Shown here piece by piece: positions 53,658 through 61,180 of a stretch of DNA of 64,000 nt. The position numbers and the translations under genes were made by a program. Source of the stretch: JAAYOS01 sp050950785 (GTDB lineage Bacteria > Bacillota > Clostridia > Oscillospirales > JAAYOS01). Position 1 is the first letter of the stretch. The number at the start of each line of letters is the position of its first letter. The DNA lies in NCBI GenBank assembly GCA_050950785.1, contig JBMNIG010000006.1, positions 24,048-88,047 on the forward strand, written 5' to 3'. A model generated the notes under the pieces. That model was not told the DNA's origin. It did no database searches and saw nothing but the letters and a program-made list of their open reading frames with translations.

Positions 53658-53880
53658 TTAATATACCTTTACGCACCAAACCCCAAGAACCACGCCAACC
53701 CATGCACCGACATAAAGCCACAGCACCACACTGTTCAGCATGACTCCCAACACTATACCAGTGGCTGCGCATAAACCAATGGCAGTACCAATGTCCTTAT
53801 TTCCCCAGATATTATGTCTGTTGTGGTTTTCATCATTTTTTAATATTATCTATACTTTCTACGATAATCCAGTCATCCAT
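53658..53880 (-). pseudogene. Frameshifted small two-helix membrane protein
   Basis: The ATG at 53880 opens MDDWIIVESIDNIK, then an A6 run at 53836-53841 gives a stop. With five As the frame continues NDENHNRHNIWGNKDIG and two hydrophobic segments (GTAIGLCAATGIVLGVML, VVLWLYVGAWVGVVLGVW) to a TAA at 53658, about 73 residues. No family recognised. Its ATG overlaps the stop of the next upstream small ORF (ATGGATGA), typical of coupled genes. Confidence 0.6.
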
Positions 53881-54043
53881 ATTCTTTTCCCGCACATTTC
53901 ATTTTTTCGATTTTCACAATGACATTCTGCTCACGTTCATTGTTAAAGTACTGGATCTTAATAACCTCGCCGATACCAAGTTCCATACCGTCGAATTCTT
54001 TCTTGGTATCATCAAGTACACTTTCCAATATTATTTTCCCCAC
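53873..54043 (-). CDS. Small hydrophilic protein, 5' end uncertain
   Basis: An open frame of 56 codons from a GTG at 54043 to a TGA at 53873. The central part reads EFDGMELGIGEVIKIQYFNN, with a charged end (VKIEKMKCAGKEYG). No ribosome binding site precedes the GTG or the internal ATG, so the 5' end may have been lost. Translational overlap with the next gene argues it was once real. Unknown function. Confidence 0.45.
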   Translation of the reverse strand: MGKIILESVLDDTKKEFDGMELGIGEVIKIQYFNNEREQNVIVKIEKMKCAGKEYG

Positions 54044-54062
54044 ATAAGAAAATAGCTAAAAA

Positions 54063-54278
54063 CTATAGTTTTTTAATGAAATAGGCCAAGAAAGCTATAA
54101 TGCTCAACGAATATAGCAAATCCGCTATTACGTATGCCCCTATAAGTTGATCAGCCAGCACCAAAACGAACGCACTGACGCTCATGGCCGTTATTAAGAT
54201 CATGCCCGAAAACCAAGTCGTCTTTTCACGTATCACCGTATTGCGTTCATCTCGCCATTCAATTTGCTGCCTTCCCAA
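54063..54278 (-). CDS. Small two-helix membrane protein of the kind found beside Xre regulators
   Basis: A 71-residue frame from a TTG at 54278: an acidic/basic head (EWRDERNTVIREKTTWF), then two membrane helices at about 23-45 and 48-68 and a Lys-Lys-Leu end. Such proteins commonly accompany short Xre-type regulators in Firmicutes. The TTG has no ribosome binding site, so the start is uncertain. Three repeated palindromes separate it from the divergent Xre gene. Confidence 0.55.
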   Translation of the reverse strand: MGRQQIEWRDERNTVIREKTTWFSGMILITAMSVSAFVLVLADQLIGAYVIADLLYSLSIIAFLAYFIKKL

Positions 54279-54303
54279 AATTATACCTAATTTATTTAGA
54301 GCA

Positions 54304-54408
54304 TGTAAAGTATGCTTTACAAAATTATATTCTAATTTATATTTTTATGGAAAGCACACTTGACAAAGTTTCAAATATTATATATTGGGATGGAAAGTTA
54401 ACTTTACA
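54304..54408. promoter_or_regulatory. Three phased operator-like palindromes before the Xre gene
   Basis: TGTAAAGTATGCTTTACA (54304-54321), TGGAAAGCACACTTGACA (54348-54365) and TGGAAAGTTAACTTTACA (54391-54408) share TGKAAAG-N4-CTTKACA. Starts are 44 and 43 bases apart, about four helical turns. The second contains TTGACA, a plausible -35 box, with TATATT 15 bases after it. Likely binding sites of the adjacent Xre-type protein. Confidence 0.7.
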
Positions 54409-54429
54409 CATTGATAGGAGTCAATAGAT

Positions 54430-54626
54430 TTGAAAAACAAGTTGGAGGAAATAAGGGCATACGGCAGGAACAATTGGCGACAGCACTCCGTGTTTCTCGT
54501 CAGACTATCGGATCCCTGGAAAACGGGCGCTACAATCCATCGATAATACTAGCATTTAAAATAGCCCGATATTTTAACTTATCCATTGAGGATATTTTTA
54601 TCTATGAGGAGGAACCGGAACTGTGA
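54430..54626 (+). pseudogene. Xre-family regulator with a disrupted N-terminus
   Basis: The TTG at 54430 (AGGAG upstream) encodes MKNKLEEIR, the usual first helix. The frame then breaks near 54450, and the helix-turn-helix continues in another frame as GIRQEQLATALRVSRQTIG, then SLENGRYNPSIILAFKIARY and FNLSIEDIFIYEEE, ending at a TGA at 54624. A different TTG at 54411 keeps the second frame open but lacks the first helix. The regulator is therefore probably non-functional, or the sequence has an error. Confidence 0.7.
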
Positions 54627-54700
54627 TGAAACGTATCGGAATCTATGTTTTACTATCTTCAACAGGCATGATTCTACTGCTATTGGGGTTGTTTCCTTTT
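54626..54700 (+). pseudogene. Truncated membrane-protein start fused to T-box sequence
   Basis: The ATG at 54626 overlaps the Xre stop (TGATG). It encodes MKRIGIYVLLSSTGM and a hydrophobic stretch. After about 54700 the frame runs antisense into the remains of a T-box-controlled gene start. Only the first 25 codons or so look genuine. The junction is therefore near 54695-54710. Confidence 0.5.
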
Positions 54701-54756
54701 CATGTCATTATGACCTCCTTCCCGATACAAAAGCCGCTTTTCCTGCTCAAAAGCCA

Positions 54757-55050
54757 AACAAAAAAGCCCTTCGTCCTATTCGGGACGAAGGGCTTTAAAT
54801 CTTCCGCTGTACCACCCATTTTGGCTGCAATGCAGCCCGCTCATGATCGACACTCTGTAACAGCAATGTCTATCGGCTGTACGTGCCGACCACGTCCAAG
54901 TCTACTAAGGAATATCGATCCCTCTTCGGTTGGCGACTCCGGGATGTTCTTCGTTCAAAACTCCGTACCGCATTCGCACCGGGTAGCAGCTCTCTGTGAC
55001 TTCTGTTTTGAAGTACTCTTCCCATCACAGTCTTTGTTGATTGAATATTG
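54757..55050 (-). ncRNA. T-box riboswitch leader without its downstream gene
   Basis: On the minus strand: Stem I with base pairing GACT/AGTC, a loop-E-like AGTA opposite GAA, the AGAGAG bulge and the distal GGTGCGAATGC; the T-box GGGTGGTACAGCGG (54804-54817), close to the consensus GGGTGGNACCGCGG; and an intrinsic terminator of 14 bp (54763-54776 with 54783-54796) followed by TTTTTTG. The specifier region reads GAACGAAGAACATCCC (54941-54956); GAA (Glu) or AAC (Asn) are both possible. Downstream only AAGGAGG and an ATG (54706-54708) survive, then a stop after two codons. The regulated gene is gone. Confidence 0.88.
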
Positions 55051-55056
55051 TTGATG

Positions 55057-55085
55057 AGTATAATTCATACTTTTTGATTTGTCAA
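55057..55085 (-). promoter_or_regulatory. T-box leader promoter
   Basis: On the minus strand: TTGACA (55080-55085), a 17-base spacer, TATACT (55057-55062). An intact strong promoter. Confidence 0.85.
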
Positions 55086-55433
55086 TATGCATTCCGTTAA
55101 TATTTTCGGCAATCTGAGCGAAAACTCCCATTTGTTCAGCCTACAAAAACTTCTGTGGCTTTATTGCCTTGATATGATATAATGATACATGATAAAGATG
55201 ACGGAAACTATAACCTTTTGGCGCGATTTTTTGTCGTAAAGTACGATGTTAACCAAAGGGTAAGAATGTATATTAATGAACTTGACGCTTATCTTTAGAA
55301 TTTGTGGAATCAAATGACGGATTTTCCGCAGTGCCCCATACCTTACGTCTCGGATATAAACAAGCTCAATTACAGGGAAAATGAGAATTTTAGAGTTTCC
55401 TTGCACGGCAAGTTGAGGCCTGTCCCGGAACAC

Positions 55434-55508
55434 TCTCTGTTCAAAAAGAAATTCGGCATGACGCCTGCCAGGTACAGAAAGCTGGCAAAGGAGGACAAAG
55501 ACAGCTAA
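55434..55508 (+). pseudogene. C-terminal fragment of an AraC-family regulator
   Basis: The last 24 codons of the frame read SLFKKKFGMTPARYRKLAKE before a TAA, the typical end of an AraC HTH domain (LFKKxFGMTPxxYRK). The sequence before it in the same frame does not continue the domain. Remnant only. The stretch 55086-55433 otherwise holds nothing I can name. Confidence 0.6.
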
Positions 55509-55563
55509 GTGTGGTTGTATTGCTTGTATACAAAGCAAGGTGCTTTGCATAGGAGGTGTAAAA

Positions 55564-56685
55564 ATGACCGTCGCTGAACTGGACAAAATGCTAAGAGAAT
55601 TTTCCGGTATGGAGGAGAACTGGTACAGGATTTATTGTGAAAACGTCCCGCCAAATGATCTCGAAGCCAAAAAGCGCTATATCGAGTATATTGATAAAAA
55701 CCGCCTTGCCCTTAACACGCCCCAGCTTTACTACAACGCGTGGAATGAAAAAGATATTACTTACGAAACATTCGAGGAGTTCAAAAAAAGAGCTCTGGAA
55801 GAAAAACGCCTGCTTTCAGTCCATGCAGAAAAGGAAGGTATCAAAAAGTGGCTGAATATCCAAAAACACGGTCGTTTTTCCAGCATGTACGATCACTACC
55901 ACTCATTTATTGAAATGAACTATATGTATTCGGGCCGCTGCACAAACATTGTGGACGGTAAAAGGATCGAAATGGACACGGGCGATGTCGTAATTATGAA
56001 ACCCGGCAGTGTACACAGGATCGTTTGGACCGGGGAAAACGACATACTCATGAAGATTATTCTCATTCCGCACGCATCCGCGACTATTCTAAACAAGACC
56101 CTTGTAGGAGAAAGCGACCTTTCAGCTTTTTTGGTCGATGCGGTATACAGCCAAACGATGACGCCCAACCATCTTTACCTTAAATTGAGCAAATCCCCTT
56201 CCGTATCAAATTTGCTTAATCTCCTCATGTGCGAGTACTTTGATCCGGATCAGATCGCCGCCGAGTTCATGGTAGGCAGCTACCTCCAGGCAATATTTGC
56301 GCTCATATGGCGCGAGAGCGTCCTTCGTCCAGATATAGCCGTATACTACAAAAAACCGAGCTCGATCCTGGCCGATATAATAGTGTATATTAGGGATAAT
56401 TGTGTAACCTGTACAAGAGAATCTGTTGCCGAGCATTTCGGGTACAGCGGAAGCCGGATAAGTAATATCCTTGCCAACGGAGTCGGAAGGGGTTTTGTGC
56501 AACTGAGAAACGAGTTCCGAATGGAGCTTGCCGAGCAGTACCTTTCCTCAACCTCCCTGTCGGTAAGGGCTGTTGCCGAAGAGTGTGGTTTCACGAACAT
56601 GAACCAGTTTTATAAAAACTACAAAAGTTACTTCAATAAACTTCCAAGAGAACAAAGTAGCAACATTGCTAAAAGCATATCTTAG
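55564..56685 (+). CDS. AraC-family regulator with cupin sensor domain
   Basis: A 373-residue protein. A cupin-like fold lies at about residues 95-180: MYDHYHSFIEMNYMYSGR, IEMDTGDVVIMKPGSVHRI. The C-terminal AraC domain starts near 270 (SSILADIIVYIRDNCVTCT, SVAEHFGYSGSRISNILANG, SVRAVAEECGFTNMNQFYKN). Such regulators sense a small molecule through the cupin and activate sugar genes. The ATG at 55564 follows AGGAGGTG. It is followed by a strong terminator and then the second insertion sequence. Confidence 0.92.
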   Translation: MTVAELDKMLREFSGMEENWYRIYCENVPPNDLEAKKRYIEYIDKNRLALNTPQLYYNAWNEKDITYETFEEFKKRALEEKRLLSVHAEKEGIKKWLNIQKHGRFSSMYDHYHSFIEMNYMYSGRCTNIVDGKRIEMDTGDVVIMKPGSVHRIVWTGENDILMKIILIPHASATILNKTLVGESDLSAFLVDAVYSQTMTPNHLYLKLSKSPSVSNLLNLLMCEYFDPDQIAAEFMVGSYLQAIFALIWRESVLRPDIAVYYKKPSSILADIIVYIRDNCVTCTRESVAEHFGYSGSRISNILANGVGRGFVQLRNEFRMELAEQYLSSTSLSVRAVAEECGFTNMNQFYKNYKSYFNKLPREQSSNIAKSIS

Positions 56686-56718
56686 TTAAATGCTAATTTA
56701 TTAAAAATGAACATTTAG

Positions 56719-56770
56719 ATATAAAACTCGGGCAAATCGGTTATTGAGCAGATTTGTCCGGGTTTTATAT
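56719..56770. terminator. Terminator after the cupin/AraC gene
   Basis: A 20-base stem, 56719-56738 with 56751-56770, nearly perfect (AAACTCGGGCAAATC opposite GATTTGTCCGGGTTT). Confidence 0.85.
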
Positions 56771-56787
56771 AATGCTCACATAATAAG

Positions 56788-58378
56788 GGCTCTTCGTCAA
56801 TTGTTGGGGTAGAGCATAAGTAAAAATATGATCCGGTAGGTAACAATGATTGCTTACCGGATCTTGCTTTGTAAAACAACCATGTAATTAAGCTATGAAA
56901 CCATCAAGATACGCAATTGAGCAAGTTTGCACGTGACAATCATCCCCGTTCCGCCTACCCATTCTGCCATCTACCTTGTTTTTCACGATAGTGGTACAGA
57001 ATATTACTCTTGGGTGGGATGGAGGGGAATAATTATGTCATTGAAAGCATACTTTAGGCAACCTGAGAATTCATTATGTGAAGGATACGATTTCTAAAGC
57101 GAGAAAAATTTCTAACACCAAATGATATTCTCTTCAATACTTTGATTTTGTTGTTACATCCTTCTGTGAAACCGTTAGTGTATCTGCAATCGAAAGCATT
57201 CAAGATATATTGATCCCAGTTATGTATAGCGGTAAGACTTGTCTTAAATTCAGGTAGATTCGAGAATTCGGCAAGAAGCAACCACTTAGCCAATCTTTCT
57301 TTTGCTTGCACACGATTCTCTGACCTCATAAATTCAAGAAACTTGTTCTTTAGAAAATAGGCTTCACGTAACCTTGGGGATATTTTAAGCATTTCAGTTA
57401 TTTGAGCAACTTCTTCCGGCTTAAGATACATTGGATTTTTTAATAGCAGCCGCCTGCTTCGTTTGAAGTACTTTCGTCGATAGTCAGAAAAATTCTGCTG
57501 TTCAGCCTTACGAACTTTTTCAAAATCCCAAATTACTTGCCTTACCACATGATATTTATCAATGACTATTGTTGCCTGTGGAAAGCAAGTCTTGGCTATT
57601 TCCAAATAGGATCGATTCATATCCATTACAACATACTTCACACTATTTCTTGTACTAAATGAGCTGAAATATCTTAAAAGGGCTTCCTGTTTCCTATTTG
57701 GGAGAATATCTAACACTTTGCGTTTCTTTGTATCAGTAATAATGCATTGATACTTTTGACCACCGGCATTACCCTTAAATTCATCAATGGATAGGACTTC
57801 GGGAAGTGATTTGCATTTGTATTCCACTAACGAAAAATATCTTGCTGCAGTTGTGGAAGATATATTATGTTCCTTTGCTATGTCCTTTATGGACTTCAAA
57901 TCAGAAAAGGAGCCAATTACGTGTGCTACTAAACGGGTCGTGACTCTATGATATCTGGGCAAGAATGGGATCGTTTCAAAGAACCTCTTATTGCAATGCT
58001 TACAAACATAGCGTCTTTTCCGGATGTGAAGAACTGTTGTATTCCCAAACGCGGCTAGATCCTTTACTTTCTGCCACCTATAATCATGAACACGTATTGT
58101 TTCAAAACTGCATACTGGGCAAGTGTGTGCTCGTCTTTGCATCATAAAATAGATGTCGTGTTGCTTTTCATTTTCTTCAACTTTTAAGATAATTGCATCT
58201 TCCAAACCGAGAATTTTTGTTATATAATCAGTGTAGGGCATAATGTGAACCTCCTTAAATGTGGGTTTGGTCGCTTTACATTTTACAGGATTTTCACGTT
58301 ATGCTCTATATCTTTATCCAAATTTAGTGAAAAATGTTGGAGTTCTATTTCCTGAACCCCAACATTTATTATAGAACC
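56788..58378 (-). mobile_element. ISL3-type insertion sequence, copy 2
   Basis: A 1591-bp element in the same orientation as copy 1 and nearly identical to it. The one length difference is an extra T near 57020. Ends: GGCTCTTCGTC on the left and TATAGAACC on the right. Flanking eight bases are ataataag (left) and aaaaaata (right). The right flank matches copy 1's left flank at seven of eight positions. Confidence 0.93.
57054..58241 (-). CDS. ISL3-family transposase, copy 2
   Basis: 395 residues, the same as copy 1 except Asn at residue 67 in place of Lys. Zinc finger, HTH and DDE motifs are intact (LSIDEFKGN, VVMDMNRSYLE, TEGCNNKIK). Several silent third-base differences from copy 1 show the two have had a short time to diverge. 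AGGAGGT precedes the ATG. Confidence 0.96.
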   Translation of the reverse strand: MPYTDYITKILGLEDAIILKVEENEKQHDIYFMMQRRAHTCPVCSFETIRVHDYRWQKVKDLAAFGNTTVLHIRKRRYVCKHCNKRFFETIPFLPRYHRVTTRLVAHVIGSFSDLKSIKDIAKEHNISSTTAARYFSLVEYKCKSLPEVLSIDEFKGNAGGQKYQCIITDTKKRKVLDILPNRKQEALLRYFSSFSTRNSVKYVVMDMNRSYLEIAKTCFPQATIVIDKYHVVRQVIWDFEKVRKAEQQNFSDYRRKYFKRSRRLLLKNPMYLKPEEVAQITEMLKISPRLREAYFLKNKFLEFMRSENRVQAKERLAKWLLLAEFSNLPEFKTSLTAIHNWDQYILNAFDCRYTNGFTEGCNNKIKVLKRISFGVRNFSRFRNRILHIMNSQVA

Positions 58379-58490
58379 AAAAAATAGTAGCTGCGGACAT
58401 AACATTTATCAACTGTTCTAATCTGTTCACAGCATATTTATATTGTTTCAGTTACCAAAAAAGGGACAATGAAAGCTACAACTAAATAAT

Positions 58491-58522
58491 AGATTCGTTG
58501 TGCAAACTGGGGCAACGAATCT
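58491..58522. repeat. Perfect 10-bp inverted repeat right of the island
   Basis: AGATTCGTTG (58491-58500) is the reverse complement of CAACGAATCT (58513-58522), with a 12-base loop and no T-run. Role unknown. Confidence 0.7.
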
Positions 58523-58593
58523 GCCAATATCCAAAAAAGGCCAGCTTAACTTCACCGCCTGGTGACGCGTCATGCGTGGCTGATATATACATA

Positions 58594-58633
58594 ACAGCTG
58601 TACAATCCCTTATAGGTGTACAGCTGTTTTTTG
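58594..58633. terminator. Terminator next to mscL
   Basis: ACAGCTGTACA (58594-58604) pairs with TGTACAGCTGT (58617-58627), followed on the plus strand by TTTTT. It lies seven bases beyond the mscL stop. Confidence 0.85.
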
Positions 58634-58639
58634 AACATT

Positions 58640-59053
58640 TTATTTTTTTAGCAGATCGCGGATTTCAGTAAGAAGAACGACCTCATCAGACTGCTTTGCA
58701 GGTTCCGGCTCCTTGGGCAACTCCTTTTTTCTGCGAAAGCGATTCATAATCTTCACAATCATAAACACGACCACCGCAATCAACAGAAAGTCGACCGTTC
58801 TCTGAAGGAATCTGCCAAAATAGATCGCGATCTCGTCGGACACTCCCTCCACTGCAGGCTTTAGTACGAACTTGAGGTTTTCAAAGTTGATCCCACCGAA
58901 AAGGAACCCCATCACAGGCATCAAAAGATCGTTTACCAGTGAATTGACGATTGCCGTAAACGCACTTCCTACAATAATTCCTACCGCGAGATCCATGACA
59001 TTGCCGCGGGATATGAATTCTTTGAATTCAGAAATGATCTTCCTTCTTTTCAT
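58640..59053 (-). CDS. mscL: Large-conductance mechanosensitive channel
   Basis: A 137-residue channel subunit that opens under membrane tension to release solutes during osmotic downshift. The N-terminal helix and TM1 read FKEFISRGNVMDLAVGIIVG and SAFTAIVNSLVNDLLMPVMG. TM2 lies at about 82-105 (FLQRTVDFLLIAVVVFMIVK), followed by a cytoplasmic helical bundle (EVVLLTEIRDLLKK). AAAGGAAC precedes the ATG. It is the first normal gene right of the IS-bounded island. Confidence 0.97.
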   Translation of the reverse strand: MKRRKIISEFKEFISRGNVMDLAVGIIVGSAFTAIVNSLVNDLLMPVMGFLFGGINFENLKFVLKPAVEGVSDEIAIYFGRFLQRTVDFLLIAVVVFMIVKIMNRFRRKKELPKEPEPAKQSDEVVLLTEIRDLLKK

Positions 59054-59226
59054 AAGCGTTCCTTTCTCTTAGCAGTAAAACCTCAACTTTACTTGACATC
59101 GTTGATCAGAGGTCATAATCTGCTACCTTTATATGTAACTTCCGAGCTTACCCACTCCTCACATCCCAGGTATGCTGTTTTTCACAGTATCCTTGTGTTT
59201 CTTACTTCAATATGCTCCCCATCCTG

Positions 59227-59829
59227 CTATTTTCTGAACCTGAATTTTGACTCGGTACCATTGAGCAGGCGTTTAATGTTCGACCGGTGCATAAAAATCA
59301 CTATTGCCGCGATAAGAATGGTTGCTCCGACAAAATCCCAGTTCCCGTCATAAAAGAACCATGTGCATACAGGAACGACCGAAACACCGCATATAGATCC
59401 AAGTGATACATACTTAGTTGTTGCGACTATAGCTATGAAGATACTTATCCCGATAATGAAAATGCGCCAGTCTAAAATCAGAATCAGCGCAGCTGTGGTA
59501 AGGACTCCCTTGCCACCCCTGAATCTAAAAAATATCGGAAACATGTGCCCAAGGATCACAAATATTCCGGCAACAAGCTTACCCATAAAGCCCAGCATCC
59601 AGTCTGCCATGAGTACAGCCACAATACATTTCAGAACATCTCCGGCAAGCACACCCAGAGCACTCTTTGTTCCAAAGGACCGTATATAGTTTGTAATACC
59701 TGCGTTCCCGCTTCCAAATCCGCGTATGTCCGAGCCGTTTGCATATTTGGAAATAATAATGGAAAAATTCAGGCTCCCAAGCAGGTAGGAGAAAGCTATG
59801 ACGATTAGAAATTTTAGTGTATCGCTCAT
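59227..59829 (-). CDS. plsY: Acyl-phosphate:glycerol-3-phosphate acyltransferase
   Basis: A 200-residue membrane enzyme that acylates glycerol 3-phosphate from acyl phosphate, the first step of phospholipid synthesis. Motifs: YLLGSLNFSIIISK, DIRGFGSGNAGITNYIRSFG (the phosphate-binding GSGN), FPIFFRFRGGKGVLTTAA and a late KTLLNGTE-like end. About five membrane helices. The ATG at 59829 follows GAGGTTGC, so the four residues further upstream are not used. It follows der closely on the same strand. Confidence 0.96.
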   Translation of the reverse strand: MSDTLKFLIVIAFSYLLGSLNFSIIISKYANGSDIRGFGSGNAGITNYIRSFGTKSALGVLAGDVLKCIVAVLMADWMLGFMGKLVAGIFVILGHMFPIFFRFRGGKGVLTTAALILILDWRIFIIGISIFIAIVATTKYVSLGSICGVSVVPVCTWFFYDGNWDFVGATILIAAIVIFMHRSNIKRLLNGTESKFRFRK

Positions 59830-59852
59830 ATGCAACCTCATTTCTCAGGCGA

Positions 59853-61175
59853 CTACTGTTCGCCTCTTTGCTTGACTGTCATTCGGACCGGTGTCCCCTC
59901 GAATCCACATACATCCCTGATTCGATTTTCGATATAGCGCTGATAGGAGTAGTGAAACAGTTCAGCGTCGTTTAAAAATACGACAAAATTTGGGGGGCAT
60001 ACTCCGGTCTGTGTAATATAGTATATGCGAAGCCTTTTTCCTTTTTTCGCAGGTGGCTGCATTCTGGCCATGGCATCGGCCAATATGTTGTTAAGAACGC
60101 CGGTAGTAACTCTTTTGTTTGACTGCTCATACACCTTATTTATCAAGCTGAACAGTTTGTTTACTCTTTGTCCGGTCTCCGCTGAAATAAACAGAATGGG
60201 TGCATAGTCCATATATCGTATTCCTGTACGAACTTCCAATTCCGTGTTTTTCATCGTCTTTTCATCTTTATCGACCAGATCCCACTTGTTGACAATTATT
60301 ATTGATGCCTTACCTGCTTCGTGAGCAAGTCCGGCAACCTTGGTGTCCTGCTCTGTCACGCCTTCGGTGGCGTCAATAAGGATCAGACATACATCCGCCC
60401 TTTCTATGGCTATCGTTGTCCTGAGAACGCTATATTTCTCAATCGCCTCATTTACTCTCGACTGTTTGCGTAGCCCGGCAGTGTCGATCAAATTGTAGCG
60501 CCCGAATTCATTTTCAAAATAAGAGTCAATTGCGTCCCTGGTGGTACCGGGTATATCGCTTACTATGACTCGCCGTTCACCAAGAATACAGTTTACAAGT
60601 GACGATTTCCCAACATTAGGTTTGCCGATGATAGCTACATTGATCGGAGACTCATCATCACTTCCCTTGGTCTCGGGGGGAAAATGTTTAAGGCACGCGT
60701 CTAACAGATCCCCTGTGCCAAGGCCATGAAATGCAGAGACGGCAATTGGATCTCCAAGTCCGAGATTGTAAAATTCAAATAGCTCGGGGGGTGGGTCCCC
60801 GGGAGTGTCACATTTGTTGACAGCCAATACTATCGGCTTTCTAGAGCGAAGGAGCATATCCGCCACTTCCTGATCGGCTGCTGTAACGCCTACCCGAACA
60901 TCGGTCACAAGTATAATTACGTCAGCGGTGTCTATAGCGATATGAGCCTGTTCACGCATAAACAGGAGCATCTCGTCATTTGTCTTCGGCTCTATTCCAC
61001 CGGTGTCAACAACATCGAAAGTTCTGCCGTTCCACTCGCATTCAGCATAAATGCGGTCACGAGTAACACCGGGTGTGTCTTCAACGATTGATATGCGCTT
61101 TCCCACAAGCCGGTTGAACAACATAGATTTTCCCACATTCGGTCTTCCCACGATCGCTACCAGGGGCAGTGACAA
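59853..61175 (-). CDS. der: Ribosome-assembly GTPase Der (EngA)
   Basis: A protein of about 440 residues with two tandem GTPase domains and a C-terminal KH-like domain, needed for 50S assembly. Domain 1: VGRPNVGKSMLFNRL, DTPGVTRDR, DTGGIE and NKCD. Domain 2: IGKPNVGKSSLVNCI, DIPGTTRDAIDS, DTAGLRKQ and NKWDLVDKD. The likely start is the TTG at 61175 (MSLPLVAIVGR), six bases after GAGGTG. The GTG three codons earlier is part of that site. It overlaps or abuts the upstream DUF512 gene. Confidence 0.97.
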   Translation of the reverse strand: MSLPLVAIVGRPNVGKSMLFNRLVGKRISIVEDTPGVTRDRIYAECEWNGRTFDVVDTGGIEPKTNDEMLLFMREQAHIAIDTADVIILVTDVRVGVTAADQEVADMLLRSRKPIVLAVNKCDTPGDPPPELFEFYNLGLGDPIAVSAFHGLGTGDLLDACLKHFPPETKGSDDESPINVAIIGKPNVGKSSLVNCILGERRVIVSDIPGTTRDAIDSYFENEFGRYNLIDTAGLRKQSRVNEAIEKYSVLRTTIAIERADVCLILIDATEGVTEQDTKVAGLAHEAGKASIIIVNKWDLVDKDEKTMKNTELEVRTGIRYMDYAPILFISAETGQRVNKLFSLINKVYEQSNKRVTTGVLNNILADAMARMQPPAKKGKRLRIYYITQTGVCPPNFVVFLNDAELFHYSYQRYIENRIRDVCGFEGTPVRMTVKQRGEQ

Positions 61176-61180
61176 TTGGT

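Noticed and set aside
54623..55054. A 143-codon plus-strand frame after the Xre gene
   Set aside because: After about 25 codons it runs antisense through the T-box leader and its terminator. Only the first part is kept, as a truncated gene.
55161..55586. A 141-codon minus-strand frame opposite the AraC fragment
   Set aside because: No start site of quality, and it covers the start of the cupin/AraC gene on the other strand.
44046..58241. Defence system between the two IS copies
   Set aside because: No restriction, toxin-antitoxin, retron, nuclease or helicase genes were seen; the cargo is carbohydrate-related plus mobile-element remnants.
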